Shown here piece after piece: positions 23,404-34,727 of a stretch of DNA of 64,000 nucleotides. This DNA comes from Halocaridina rubra (taxonomy: Eukaryota > Arthropoda > Malacostraca > Decapoda > Atyidae): assembly GCA_037179515.1 (NCBI GenBank), contig JAXCGZ010011583.1, forward strand, positions 31,198 to 95,197, in the 5' to 3' direction. A program made the translations under genes and the position numbers. Numbering within the stretch: position 1 is the stretch's first letter; each line of letters opens with the position of its first letter. Under the pieces are notes generated by a model, which saw only the letters and a list, made by a program, of their open reading frames with translations, was not told where the DNA came from and did no database searches.

Positions 23404-23680
23404 GAACTAAGCTTTATGTCTTGAGTATATTTAAAGGCAGTTTATTTCTTAGTACATATGTAAGTATTGTTTTGCATGAGAGTTTCATTTATTGTAGCTA
23501 AAATCCATATATGTATTTTTATGGACATAGTATGCATATCTATTCATTTCTATCAAATTTAGACATATACTGTATTGATATGTATGATGTGCAGTTCATT
23601 CTTTAGACTAGGTGTAGAAGATGGAGAGAAGTCCGAGACACCAAAAGTTTAATCACAAATATGTCACCCCCTCGGGAGAA

Positions 23681-25889
23681 TACAAAAAGAGCTAAAAATG
23701 AATAGATATGATATGACTCTCCGTGAACGTTATAAAACAGAAAAGAAACGTGTCAGATCTCTCAGCAGTGTAAGTAAAAAAGACTTTTACAAAAAACAAT
23801 TTAATGACTCTAGACATGATACAGCAGCAACATGGAAAGTGATAAGAAGCATGATACCAAATGAAAAGAGTATCTCAGAAAGTTATGAAAATATTACGGA
23901 GTTGAAAGACAAAGCAGAAAACTTTAATAACTATTTTGCTAACGTTGGCAAAAATACATATGAAAAAACTCAAGAAAACATCAACTCAGTGAATATGAGT
24001 AATTGCTTAAATGACAATTCTTCCAATGAAAACACAAGAGAGTACTTCAAGTTTACTCCTATCGATTGTGCTACCCTAATTCTTACCATAAAGAGCCCAA
24101 GAAACTCTGGCTCTTATGGTTCAGATGGTATACCATTTCAGTTCATCAAAGATGCTCTACCCGTGATTGCATCCTATATTCTAACTATTATGAACACTTC
24201 CATTGTTACTAAAAAGTTTCCTGACCTTTGGAAAATAGCACATGTAATACCGCTGCATAAAAAGGGGGACAGAGAAGATGTGACAAACTATCGTCCCATT
24301 TCCCTCCTACCCATCTTCTCTAAAATATTAGGAAAAATTGTTGCATGCCAACTTATGTCATATTTAGAATCAAATAGAATAATAAGTATTAACCAGCATG
24401 GTTTCAGACCGAAACTTTCGACGGAAACTGCACTGCTTAAAGTTACGAATAGTATATATAATAATATAGATATGAAAAAAATATCTCTTCTCGTATTATT
24501 AGACTTATCAAAAGCCTTCGACAGTGTAAACCATGAAATTCTTTTAAGTAAATGTATTAACTTAAATATTGATCCAAGCTGGTTTAGCGATTATCTATCT
24601 AATCGTAAACAGTCCATACGTCTTAACAACATTATCTCTGTGCCAAAAAATGTATCATTTGGTGTTCCACAGGGATCAGTACTTGGTCTTATCCTCTTCT
24701 CCATGTACGTAAATGATCTATCTTCTTTCATTTCTGACTGTCTAGTCGTACAATATGCAGATGACACTCAACTACTCCTTAGTGGTGATATTAATAATCT
24801 CCCAGAGCTAACTTTAAGAGCAGAAAACACTCTGTCAAAAATTAAAACCTATTTCCAAGAAATTGGGCTGATAATCAACGAAAGTAAAACACAGTGCATA
24901 TTTATTGGTTCAAGGTTCCACATAGCACAAATTCCAGAAAACACAACAATTAATTTTTGCGACAATATTATCACACCTAGCAAAACAGTCAAAAACCTAG
25001 GAATTCACTTTGATAACCACATGTTGTTTGATTCCCACATAGATAAAGTATGCAAAAAGGTTACAGGAACATTAATGTACTTATCACGTATAAAAGACAA
25101 TTTTGAGACTACCACTCGAATAACTGTTGTTGAATCTCTAGCCCTAAGTCACATTAATTACTGCACAACTGTTTGGGGAGCTACCACTAAGACTCAGATA
25201 AACAGAATACAGAAGCTTATTAATTTTGCAGCTCGAGTTGCCCTGGGAGGAATAAGAAAATATGACCACATCACACCAGCTCCCAATAAACTTGGGTGGC
25301 TGCGGGCAGAAAATAAGGTCGCTTATGCTATTTATGTTTTTGTATTCAAAATTTTGGACCATCATTATCCTAGCTGGCTATTTGATTTAAAAACAGTCAG
25401 GGATATAAGGGGAACCAACACAAGACAGAGCAGTGAGCTCTTTATTCACAGAACAAACACAGAAGCAGGTTCAAAGATGATCACTATCAAAGGGCCAACA
25501 CTCTGGAATAATATTCCAGAGCATCTTAAAAATGCATCCTCTTTCACAGCTTTCAAAGGCAAACTATATAGTTTTCTTTTGGACAAATAGTTGCTGCTCA
25601 TTAAGAACTAATTATTCTCATTGTAAGGAAACAAATATGGAAATGATGCCGATAATAACGATCCTGTATCTAGTGGCATACTTACTACTTTATTATTAAC
25701 ATTATTGTAACATTTTTATTACAGCATTATTATTTTCTATGAAAGCTACATTTAATTTAACTATATGTCTAACCCTCTTATTTGTTAGTTTAATTACATG
25801 TCTACTTATAAGTTACTATTAATGTTGAATAACCATTGTACAAAATGGAAATAAATGTTTTTGTTTTGTTTGTTTTGTTTTGTTTTGTT
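23681..25889 (+). mobile_element. L2/CR1-group LINE copy E2, 5' truncated
   Basis: Starts inside the linker between endonuclease and RT (AAAAAGAGCTAAAAATGAAT), contains a full RT frame and a 3' UTR, and ends in a TTTTG repeat (25856-25889). It interrupts the D2 5' LTR within the GGGAGAAT / CCTTTGACTGTGC segment. Tail repeat unit differs from that of E1. Confidence 0.9.
23698..25590 (+). CDS. E2 reverse transcriptase, open over 630 codons
   Basis: Longest intact frame in the window. RT copies the LINE RNA at the nicked target. Motifs with residue positions: TNYRPISLLP about 195-205, QHGFRPKLST near 235, LDLSKAFDSVN (Asp269), GVPQGSVLG near 320, YADD 353-356, and a long C-terminal part with NRIQKLINFAARVALGG and LWNNIPEHLKNASS. 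The endonuclease is absent by 5' truncation, so the product could not retrotranspose alone. The Pro of the SVLGP motif is Leu. The nominal start Met is inside the original ORF2. Confidence 0.9.
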   Translation: MNRYDMTLRERYKTEKKRVRSLSSVSKKDFYKKQFNDSRHDTAATWKVIRSMIPNEKSISESYENITELKDKAENFNNYFANVGKNTYEKTQENINSVNMSNCLNDNSSNENTREYFKFTPIDCATLILTIKSPRNSGSYGSDGIPFQFIKDALPVIASYILTIMNTSIVTKKFPDLWKIAHVIPLHKKGDREDVTNYRPISLLPIFSKILGKIVACQLMSYLESNRIISINQHGFRPKLSTETALLKVTNSIYNNIDMKKISLLVLLDLSKAFDSVNHEILLSKCINLNIDPSWFSDYLSNRKQSIRLNNIISVPKNVSFGVPQGSVLGLILFSMYVNDLSSFISDCLVVQYADDTQLLLSGDINNLPELTLRAENTLSKIKTYFQEIGLIINESKTQCIFIGSRFHIAQIPENTTINFCDNIITPSKTVKNLGIHFDNHMLFDSHIDKVCKKVTGTLMYLSRIKDNFETTTRITVVESLALSHINYCTTVWGATTKTQINRIQKLINFAARVALGGIRKYDHITPAPNKLGWLRAENKVAYAIYVFVFKILDHHYPSWLFDLKTVRDIRGTNTRQSSELFIHRTNTEAGSKMITIKGPTLWNNIPEHLKNASSFTAFKGKLYSFLLDK

Positions 25890-26831
25890 ATTCCTTTGAC
25901 TGTGCAAACAAAAAACTTATATGTAATTGCTTCCACCGACAGATGAGGGGAGTTTTGTGAAACTTTCTTACAAAAAGTTAGTTGTTCTCGTGAAATGCTA
26001 CGAGGTACTCACGTTTATGATGTGTGAAATCAGTTGAAGTTGCGATTTATGAAATACATTTGCTACCGAGATCATTGATGGTGCATATAGGTTTAATAAT
26101 GAGTTAATTAGATATGGTCGTGAGACGTTACTAGACAGTCCTGTTGAAGAAGTACTGTTTGTTGGAGACACCTGGGCTTCAAGATAGATGAGTACAGAAT
26201 TAACTTATTTCTACTTTTTAAATTAAACAGGATGTAGAACTCATATCTACATGTGAGGAACAGAATGATCTCACTTCAGTAGAACACTCGTAGGTAGAAT
26301 ATATGTGTGAAAATTTATTTTTCTGTATGGGGAGGTTTTAATCTAAGGTGAGGAGAGTTTATTAAATCATTCATATATCATCAGTTCACAAACACCCTTA
26401 TAAAATATATGCATGTATGCTTATGAATGTAATAATTATATTTTTACTGGTAGAATATTTAATTTTGAGATTGTTTGTAGGCCTCTACTGAAGCCGTGTC
26501 AGGATTTCCGAATTTACAAGCCTATGAGATTGAAGACTAATTACATATTGGAAATCCGCAGCTTTTGGTCCTTTGAACCGGAGAAGAATTGATGAGGTAA
26601 TAGTGAAAATAGTGCAAATTTTAGATAAACTCCCTTCTTGTTGAAGAAAGAATTTAGTTTGAAACTCTACGGTTTAAACCATCCATATTTCAACAAAAGA
26701 AAAACTCATTGCATGTATTTGCATAAAGATTGCAAACATAACGTTGAAATAAAAGAGGTTCTTGAAATAGATAACTGTATCTTTTCCCCGAGTGGATAGT
26801 GTTTGTCTCTATGTGGAATTGAAATATACTC
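25890..26831 (+). repeat. D2 5' LTR remainder and leader
   Basis: Continues the D LTR after E2 (TGTGCAAACAAA, then GGGAGTTTTGTGAAACTTTC) and passes into the leader at about 26340. Homologous to 9070-9990. No sense gene; a short duplicated-looking piece ACTTTTTAAATTAAACAGG at 26212 differs from D1. Confidence 0.75.
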
Positions 26832-27272
26832 TCATGGCTGAACGTCCACTAAGTAAATTAGAAAATAGTGCTCAATTTCTGCTGAGTGAACAATGGTTAT
26901 TAGTTGGAGAATTGTGTATTTATATATTTCCCGTTTAACAATGTCTATAACTTCGCATTGATTCGTATGTTTACGCATATAAATAGAAGGTAGTGACCCT
27001 CCAGCTGCTGGGTGCACAGTGTTGTTTATTGGAGGAACAGTGTGTTTTGCATTACATTTTCCATTTACTGTTGCTGACTTAAAAGTGTTGCTTAGTTGAT
27101 GAATAGTGTGTTTTACACTTTGAGGATTGGTGTCATATTGGACAATATTAAATAACTGAATGTTATTATCTTGAACTTTTTTGGAAGATTTTCTTGTGAT
27201 ACTCCTTACAGAGTGAAATTTTATTGTATTGTTGGAAATATAAGGAAGATCGTGGTTTCTCTGATAACGCAT
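26832..27272 (-). CDS. Unknown 146-residue open frame in D2 leader, antisense to gag
   Basis: ATG at 27272 (MRYQRNHDLPYISN) to a stop at 26832. Over the aligned length it matches the D1 frame without any indel and differs at scattered residues; the end extends by two codons. Function not recognised. The corresponding frame in the diverged D3 is also open. Expression would need a promoter in the gag-proximal leader reading away from gag. Confidence 0.35.
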   Translation of the reverse strand: MRYQRNHDLPYISNNTIKFHSVRSITRKSSKKVQDNNIQLFNIVQYDTNPQSVKHTIHQLSNTFKSATVNGKCNAKHTVPPINNTVHPAAGGSLPSIYMRKHTNQCEVIDIVKREIYKYTILQLITIVHSAEIEHYFLIYLVDVQP

Positions 27273-27299
27273 TAGATAATATATTTATTTGTTGTTCTC

Positions 27300-28520
27300 T
27301 TATGTTTTATTTGCTTTCTCAATATGTTGCTTTAATCTGAGGTATTACAAAGTCTTTCGGAATTGGTTCAACGTGATTGTGTTGAGTGTCAAACTGAACT
27401 TGCCAAAAATGATGAAACACTTCCTCTTGCTTCTTTAGAGATGTGTCATCTTATCCTAACAAAGATTTGGAAGATATGATAGGAAATATGAAGAACATGT
27501 CGAGGATAAACCTCTTAAAAGGGCTTCTGAAGAGGATGATATAAAACATCACAATCTAGCTAAAACAGTTAATGAGATCAACTTAGTGGTCCAAGAATGG
27601 ATTCGCAAGTTAGGAACTAGGAAGAGTACTAGAGCTCCTAGGTCTGAAGTACAAGAACCACAATTCTCTGGAAACTATAATGCATGGAACAAGTTTTGGG
27701 ATACATTTAATAGTTTAGTACATAGGACTTTTATGCCAACTATGACAAAGTTTATCATCTTGAGAGATGCCCTTAATGGAGATGCCAAAAACATACCATA
27801 AAGGGATATCCTTTTGCTAGTGAGAATAATGAATGCCTTCAACGGCTGCAATCTGTTTATGACAGTAATGAAAAGCTAGTACGAAATTTAATGAGGAAAT
27901 TGGTAAATATACTAACACCATCTTCTAATTATTCATCACTTTTTAAATTAAGCAGGTAGTAGAACTCATAACTCGAAGTCTGGAAAATAATAGAAACATG
28001 AAGAACATTGACTGGGTGTTGTCAGGACTTGTGACAATGAAATTACCGGAAGCTGTGGAGAAAAGGATTAGCATGAAAACTGACACAAAATATCCTACAT
28101 TTGAAACCATTTTGATTAACTGGAGAAATATGTATATCATAGAGATGGCAAGAACATTAGAGATAACACAAAGGGAGATACCTAAACCTCCCAGAAGAGA
28201 TAAGACCCAGTCCTTTAAAAAGACTGTTGGTAGTTATGGTGCTCTTGCAAAAAGAGTAAATAATAAAGAATGTGTATTCTGTGGTTGGCAAGGTCAAAAG
28301 TCTGAGGAGTGTAATAAAGTAATTAGCATAAATGCATCAGAGACGAATTGAGAGACAGTAACAAATGTTACACTTAATTAAACTGTAACAAGTGTAAGAA
28401 AAATGGCCATCATGCAGCCTTGTGTTACAAACAAGAATCAAAGTTTCCTAAAAAGATTGGAGAACATACATTTCTTAATGAACAGTCAGGATATAGTTCA
28501 AAATTAATAGATGAGTAAAG
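27300..28520 (+). pseudogene. D2 gag
   Basis: Homologous to D1 gag. Readable pieces: the 27586-27801 frame with VQEPQFSGNYN, WNKFWDTFNS and TKFIILRDALNGDAKNIP, and the 27998-28351 frame with DWVLSGLVTMKLPEAVE and CVFCGWQGQKSEECNK. A second knuckle, CNKCKKNGHHAALCYK, follows at 28383-28430. The N-terminus carries frameshifts near 27350 and 27460. Around 28118-28150 the sequence is uninterrupted where D1 has the Gypsy element. Confidence 0.8.
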
Positions 28521-28600
28521 CAATGAGCAAGAACATTCTTACTCAGAAAAAAGACAAGAAACATGTTGGTGGGATATTTATGAATACAGTATAAAGGCAA

Positions 28601-29935
28601 ATGATGAAGCCAAGTTTACCCTCGTGTGCTCTGCCTACTGCAAGTGAAAAAATAAGCCACTCAGAGGGAAGCCTTTGGGTAAGCACTAGGCTATTCTTTG
28701 ATACAGTTCCCCAGATTTCCTTTATAACTAGGCAATTAGCTGAAAGGCTTAAATTAAGCCCAGTACATGAAAAGACTCTTGGTATTGATGCATTTCGTTC
28801 TGAAACGAAAAAAAGTTTTCCGGTTGTAAATGTAGCTATTAAATTGGGAAAAAGAAGAGCAAAACTTAAATTACTCATAGTTGATAATATGGTAATTAGC
28901 ATCCACACTCCAAGAATAGCAAAGGATGCAAATGTGTTAAAGTCCAATGGTCACAAGTTGGCTGATGAAGATATTGATAGTGATATAGTGAGAACATTGG
29001 CATCGTTATTGGTGCCTTGCATTTTAGTCAGTTCGTTAGTGGTATTAACAAGTGGGATGTCTATAATTTGATGGAAACACTGGGTGGTGTCATGTTGTAT
29101 GGCCATATTCCTTGTGATACTCAACATGTTATGCAAGTAGGAACACAGATTTTGATTGCTTCTACTCAAGAGTTGATTGAAGAGGCCATAGAACCCATTG
29201 ATAAGTTGTTGATTGAAGAGGCCATAGAGCCTGTTAATAAGTTGCTGTGTGAAGAGACCATAGAGCATGTTAATAATCTGTGGGAGCTAGAGAGAATTAG
29301 AGTAAATAAGCAAGAAGCGAGTTACAAAAATAAAACTACACTTGGAAGGTTTACAGATCCTTCTCACTGGAAGCCTATCCACACTCCTCTTCCACACAAG
29401 AGTCAGAGAGCCTTTGCACAAATGAAGACTCTAGAAGGAGATCTTGGATAATTTTCAAGTAGATAATTTGTTGGCTGCTTAAAGCAGTGAAGGAAAATAG
29501 TATGATATATATAATTCTGCATAGGTAGAGTTGCCAAAGGCCAGAATATCACTGCAAGCATGGACCTCCAACAGTGCAAGACTTTAAAGGGTACTGGATC
29601 AGAGCTTTTTTGAAAAATCTAGATCCCCTAAAGAATCAGTCTTTAGATTAATCTGGAAAGTTAATACCAAAAAGTTGTCTTTGAAGGGTCTGAAGGCTAT
29701 AGAAGAAGTATTGATAAAATAGAAACCTCTGTCACTGGTGGGTATAGAAGAGGAAAAATTCTTATTCTGAGAGACTGGTCTGAAAAACTCTAATAGGAAG
29801 ATCCTGCTATCAGGAATCATAATATTATGAAAGATCTGAACGTCAAGCTGCCCAAAAACTTGAAGAATTGTGGACACACTTAAGCATGGATGATAAATTG
29901 TAGACCTTATAGGGAGACCCTCCCTTTTTTTTCTT
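28601..29935 (+). pseudogene. D2 protease, linker and RT remnant
   Basis: A 156-codon frame (28601-29071) holds LFFDTVPQISFITRQLAE, where BEL/Pao proteases have D-S/T-G-x-Q: the Gly is Val. It continues with FPVVNVAIKLGKRRA and ISIHTPRIAKDANVLK. The next frame (29017-29451) has three IEEAIEP-type repeats and LWELERIRVNKQ. As in D1 the RT palm is missing; a VDN-like remnant lies near 29462. It ends with the LISPL-type connection (decayed) and a GGAGGGGCTCAGGA purine tract. Confidence 0.78.
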
Positions 29936-30339
29936 CTGGAGGGGCTCAGGATGTCTTGAATATATTTCAGGACAGTTTATTTCCAAGTACATATGTAAGT
30001 GTTGCTTTGCATGATAGTTTCGTTTATTGTAGCTTAAGTGCATGTATGTATATCTATGGACATATTATGTATACCTATACATTTATATTAAATTTACACA
30101 TATATTAGTATGTATAACATGTAGTTCATTTTTTGGACTAGCTGTAGAAGAAAGAAAGAAATCTGAGACCCCAAAAGTTAAACCACAAATATGTCCCCCC
30201 CTCGGGAGAACACTTATTCCCTCGCCTGTGGAAACAAAGAAGTTACAGTGATCCTTCGCTCTATCGCGTTTCTTCCCTCGCGAATTCACTGTACTGTGAT
30301 TTTTTTTGGCAATTTTATTTTATTTGGTATATGCAAAAA

Positions 30340-31110
30340 TATTAAAATATTAAAAAAATAACAATTTTCAGTATTTTCATTTTTTATTGAAAAATAAAAT
30401 TCATTATTTAATTGACAAAAAAAAATTGTTTCCAAGCCTACGAATAAAACAGAAAGAAATTGTAAAAAAAACATAAATCTGAACATGTATCTCTGCACCA
30501 TAGAGAGTACGATACCAGTATCAGCGTTTCAGAAAACGCAAAGGGTTGCACGTACGTGAGATAGCATATATTAAAATTTCCAATAGTTTCATGATTTTAT
30601 TGATAAAAAAACGTATTTCTTAGCCTAAGAATAATAAAACAGTAAAAAATAGTAAAAAACATAAATACTAACAGTATTGCACCATGTAAAATACGATACC
30701 GGTATCAGCGTTTCGGAAAACGAAAAGGGTCGCACCTACGTGAGCTAGTACATATTGAAATTTTCATTATTTTATTGATAAAACAAGTATTTCCTAGCCT
30801 AAGAGTAATAAAACAGTAAAAAATAGTAAAAAACATAAATTTAGATATATAACTCACAGTACTGCATCATGTGAAATACTGTCCGATAGCGTACAATGTA
30901 TTGGGGTCGCATTTACGTGAGCTAGCATATATATTAAAATTTCCAGTATATTCATGATTTTATTGATAAAAAAACGTATTTCTTAGCCTAAGAATAATAA
31001 AACAGTAAAAAATAGTAAAAAACATATATACTAACAGTATTGCACCATGTAAAACACGATACCAGTTTCAGCGTTTCGGACAATGGCTTGCACCTACGTG
31101 AGATAGTTCA
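30340..31110 (+). repeat. Four tandem subterminal repeats (~180 bp) in the pogo element
   Basis: Period about 176-185 bp. Each has an AAAACAGTAAAAAATAGT-like A-rich part, a CACCATGTAAAATACGATACC part and an ACGTGAGCTAGCATAT part. The second carries the perfect palindrome GATACCGGTATC; the others are degenerate versions. Confidence 0.85.
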
Positions 31111-31307
31111 TGGAATGCTATTGGCTGAAAGAGTGAGAGATCTGTATCATGGGGCCTGATTGGCTTTTTCATTGAAGTTTGGTTCTCCCACCATCTTCCA
31201 TTGTCTCGCCTCACTCGTTCAGTATAACTCACGTGTGCGCCGTTCAGGTTGTGCTTATTAATACGTTTTGCTTGTGATTTTTTTACTCGCATATTATAAC
31301 CTTTGCA

Positions 31308-31480
31308 ATGCCTCCCAAGCATCCTTCATCTTCTGAGGCTTCTGGTAGTGAGCCTAAGCGGCAAAGGAAGATGTTAACCATAACAGATAAGGTGAAACTC
31401 TTAGATATGTTAAAATAGGGAAAAAGGTTTATGGATGTCGGCCGCTATTTTGGACTCAATGAATAACAGCCATAAAGCTG
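31308..31480 (+). pseudogene. pogo/Tigger transposase N-terminus
   Basis: ATG at 31308 gives a basic leader (SEPKRQRKM) and then LTITDKVKLLDMLK, a stop at 31416, and RFMDVGRYFGLNE in the same frame, then another stop. This corresponds to the CENP-B-like N-terminal helix-turn-helix of pogo/Tigger transposases (KVKLLDxL, then a GVNESTVR-like part). The DDE domain is absent. A plausible promoter region with TATTATAA lies just upstream near 31292. Confidence 0.75.
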
Positions 31481-31522
31481 TTATTGGCAGCGGAATAATT
31501 TCCTCTGGCGTTTACAAACTCA

Positions 31523-31850
31523 TTACCACCTCATTCACGGTAAGCTTACCTATAACGTACATATAAATTTACGTTGCATGCTGTTATTTATAAAGTAAAG
31601 GGTGTTTTTTTAACAGTGCAGGGAGGGTTTGTATAGTAAACGTAAAAATAATTGTAAAATACCTATGTACATGAGTATGTCATGTCATTACCACCTCATT
31701 CACAGTAAGTTTATTTATCACTTTCATATAAATTTACACTTGCATGCTGTTATTTATGAAGTAAAGGGTGGTTTGTTAACAGTACAGGGAGGGTTTATAA
31801 AGTTTATACAGTGTAAACATAAAAATAACTTAATATATCTATGTACATAC
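31523..31850 (+). repeat. Two tandem ~165 bp repeats near the right end of the pogo element
   Basis: Both begin TACCACCTCATTCAC, contain TTGCATGCTGTTATTTAT and AGTAAAGGGTG, and end with a CAGGGAGGGTTT block and TATGTACAT. Confidence 0.8.
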
Positions 31851-32440
31851 AGGCTGATCCTACTCCGCGAAATTCCTGTGTCGTGCCAGGTCCCGGAACC
31901 GAACCTTCGCGATAATCGAAGGAACACTGTATATGTAATTGCTTCCACTGACCGATGAAGGGAGTTTTGTAAGCTTTTCTTAAAAAAAGTTTGTTGTTCT
32001 TGTGATATGCTAAGAGACACTCATGTTTAAGATGTGTGAAATTGGTTGTAGTTGGGATTTATGAAATACATTTGATACCGTGATCATTGACGGTGCATAT
32101 GCATTTAATAATGAGTAATTAGTTATGTTCGTGAGACACTACGAGACACTCCTGTTCAAGAACTACTTTTTGTTGGACATCTGGGCTTCATGATAGCTGA
32201 GTATAGAATTAACTAATTTCTAACAATGTTTATAACTACGTGTGAGGGACAGAATGAGATGATTTTAGTAGAAATTTTTTTTCATTCAAATAACTATACA
32301 TGGGGACATGTGCACATAGGCACTCCCAGTGATATTGCAGTTGCTAAACATCACAATCTATATTTGGTCATGTATAAATCAAATATCAATAGAATTTGCA
32401 ATTCATTTTACATATCATAGCAAGTAATTAAGAATAAAAT

Positions 32441-33135
32441 ATAGTGTAACAATAGATTGATGGCAGAAGAGTACTTTGCGATTATTAATTAAAAGTAAAA
32501 TATTATGGTTTACATGTATCAATGGCAGAAGAGCACTATGCAATTATTGATTAATAGTAATGTTTGTAACAGTAACTTTCAATAACCCTTGTTGAGTGCT
32601 AACATTTAAGTTAAATCTCCACTCTACCACAGAACCACTACAAACAATTTGAAGCAGATATAGCATAATTTTTTTTAGGTTAGTACATATACATATATCT
32701 ATACATGCATGCACATGTACCTATATATATATATGCATCATATAATCATATATACATATCTAATTAGATAAGCAATAGAAATGCCACTGGAGCTTCATAG
32801 TCATCATATCTAGGAGAGAGAGAGTGAGAGTTTGCGGTATTCTTTTTAGCAAATGGAGTTCTTAATCCTTTCCACCGATATGCATCCATACGTGCATACT
32901 CATATACATCATTGGCATCTGAGGGTGACACAACAAAGGAAAAAGACAGGGTGAATAAACAGTTCGAGCATTGAGAACTCAGAAACCGGACAGTACTAGA
33001 CCCCAAGAACAAAGGTGAGAGTAAAATTATAATAAAGAGAGAAGAAAAGAAAGAAAAAAATATACATGTTCATGTAAGCAATTGCATATACATACACATA
33101 TACACTCACACATACTTGCATACATACATATTTAA
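32441..33135 (+). repeat. D2 distal flank and repeat C, left half
   Basis: The first 310 bp (to about 32750) contain short AT-rich blocks and no gene. From 32755 the sequence matches 16315-16675 closely (GCAATAGAAATGCCACTGGA; TCTGAGGGTGACACAACAAA). CR1 A2 is inserted at its end. Confidence 0.75.
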
Positions 33136-34590
33136 AAAGTCACTGGAGTCAGGGGAGATTCCAAGATGCTGGAAACAAGCAAATGTGATACCTATCTTCA
33201 AAAAGGGAAGGAGGGATACGGCTCTGAACTATAGACCAGTTTCCTTGACCAGCATAGTTTGCAAAGTTATGGAGAAACTACTAAGGAAACATATCTCTCT
33301 TCACTTGAAATCCTTCAACTTTTTGTCAGTGAGGCAACATGGCTTCAGAGAAGGTAGATCAACAGTAACAAACTTATTAGAATTTTATGATGAGGTAAGC
33401 CGAATCTTACAGGAAAGAGAGGGCTGGGCAGATTGCATATTCCTAGACTTCCAGAAAGCGTTTGACACTGTTCCACATGGGAAACTTATTAGGAAGCTGC
33501 AATCAATGGCTAGAAAAGGTGGAAATGTTTTAGAATGGATAAAAACTTACTTAGAAGGATGGGAACAGAGGGTTAGAGTAAGACACTCAGTGTCTGAATG
33601 GAGAAGAGTTAGTAGTGGAGTTCCACAGGGTTCAGTTTTATGGCCACTTTTGTTCCTTGTATATGTAAATGACCTACCAGAGTCTGTAAATTCATTCATG
33701 AATATGTTTGCAGATGATGCAAAGATTGTGAAGAAAGTAAAAAACGAGAACAATGGTAGAGAACTTCAGGAGGATCTAAATAATCTGCATGAGTGGTCAG
33801 AAAAGTGGCTAATGAAATTCAATACTTCAAAATGTAAGGTAATGAGAATGGGTACAAGTGCAAGAAGGCCCAAGCTTGACTACTCGGTGGCTGGAGTACA
33901 ACTTCAAGAGACAGAAAATGAGAGAGAATTAGGAGTAAACATACTGGCAGATTTGTCTCCAGAAATACATATAAATGGCATAGTAAGGGCAGCATATGCA
34001 TTCTTATCAAATGTAAGGGTAGCCTTCGGGCACATGGACAAGGAAATGTTCAGAAATATTTATGTAACCTATGTGAGGTCAAAACTCGAATATGCAGCCC
34101 CCTTTTGGAATCCGCACTTGAAAAAGCACATAGCTAAGCTTGAAAAATTTCAAAGACATGCCACAAAACTGGTGCCAGAAATACGCAGTCTCAGTTATGA
34201 TGAGAGGCTGAGGGAATTAGGCTTACCATCACTCGAAGCTAGAAGAGTGAGGGGGGATATGGTGACAGTCTTTAAATTCCTTCATGGTTATGATAGAGTG
34301 GATAGGGATCGATATTTTGATATGGCTGGCTCTAGAACTAGAGGTCATAGTTTGAAGCTTCATAAGAAAACTTTTTTGTAGGATGTAAGGAAATACTTTT
34401 TCAGTGTAAGAGTAGTTGATAATTGGAATTCGCTAAGCGAGGAGGTAGTTAATGCTATCTCAATCCATAGTTTTAAGGACAGGTATGATAAGTATCACTA
34501 AGTATAAAATGGAACCGATCAGGAGACGGGAAGATACGAGCTTTGGGCTCTTTCCCGTAAACACAATTAGGTAATCACAATTAGGTAATC
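33136..34590 (+). mobile_element. CR1-A copy A2, 5' truncated, RT only
   Basis: Starts in RT (KSLESGEIPRCW) and runs to the 3' end with two copies of the 14-bp end unit ACAATTAGGTAATC. The 421-codon frame (33116-34381) carries YRPVSLTSIVCK, QHGFREGRST, FQKAFDTVPHG, SSGVPQGSVLWP (Gly to Trp), FADDAK and the CR1 tail, with a TAG at 34379. The first few codons of that frame come from flanking DNA. Left junction shares CATATTTA-like microhomology. Confidence 0.92.
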
Positions 34591-34727
34591 ACATAAACAC
34601 TGCACCATCTTATCAAAAAGAAATCTAAAAGGAAAGGATAAGGAAAGACTGAAAACTCCTCCAATACTCTTCCCTTCAAATTACATACATGAGAGAGGTT
34701 TACCTCAGCTTAATCTATCATTATTAT
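34591..34727 (+). repeat. Repeat C right half and short ATT tract
   Basis: Matches 16685-16815. Ends in ATTATTAT, the remains of the LINE B tail, where Pao-2 inserted; ATTAT at 34723-34727 is the target duplication. Confidence 0.75.

Larger units (their letters stand above)
30246..31929 (+). mobile_element. pogo/Tigger-type DNA transposon
   Basis: Terminal inverted repeats: CAGTGATCCTTCGCTCTATC on the left and, reading inward from the right, CAGTGTTCCTTCGATTATCG, both continuing CGCG/CGCGA. Flanked by a TA duplication (30244-30245, 31930-31931); the empty site (ACTTATATGTAATTGC) is visible at 25916. pogo/Tigger elements have this kind of end and TA targets. A transposase start survives at 31308 but most of the transposase is absent, so it is a non-autonomous derivative of 1.68 kb. 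Confidence 0.88.
23417..32440 (+). mobile_element. Non-autonomous BEL/Pao element D2 with nested E2 and pogo insertions
   Basis: Same structure as D1: LTR from 23417, leader, gag, knuckles, protease, RT remnant, purine tract, 3' LTR from 29952. The 5' LTR is split by E2 (23681-25889), the 3' LTR by a pogo-type element (30246-31929). It has no Gypsy insertion and so supplies the empty site. Leader and gag closely resemble D1. Confidence 0.85.
29952..32440 (+). repeat. D2 3' LTR, split by a pogo element
   Basis: TGTCTTGAATATATTT at 29952 to the TA at 30244, resuming at 31930. The halves rejoin as in D1 15395-16170. The distal part 32440-32700 shares only short blocks with 16170-16300. Confidence 0.78.
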
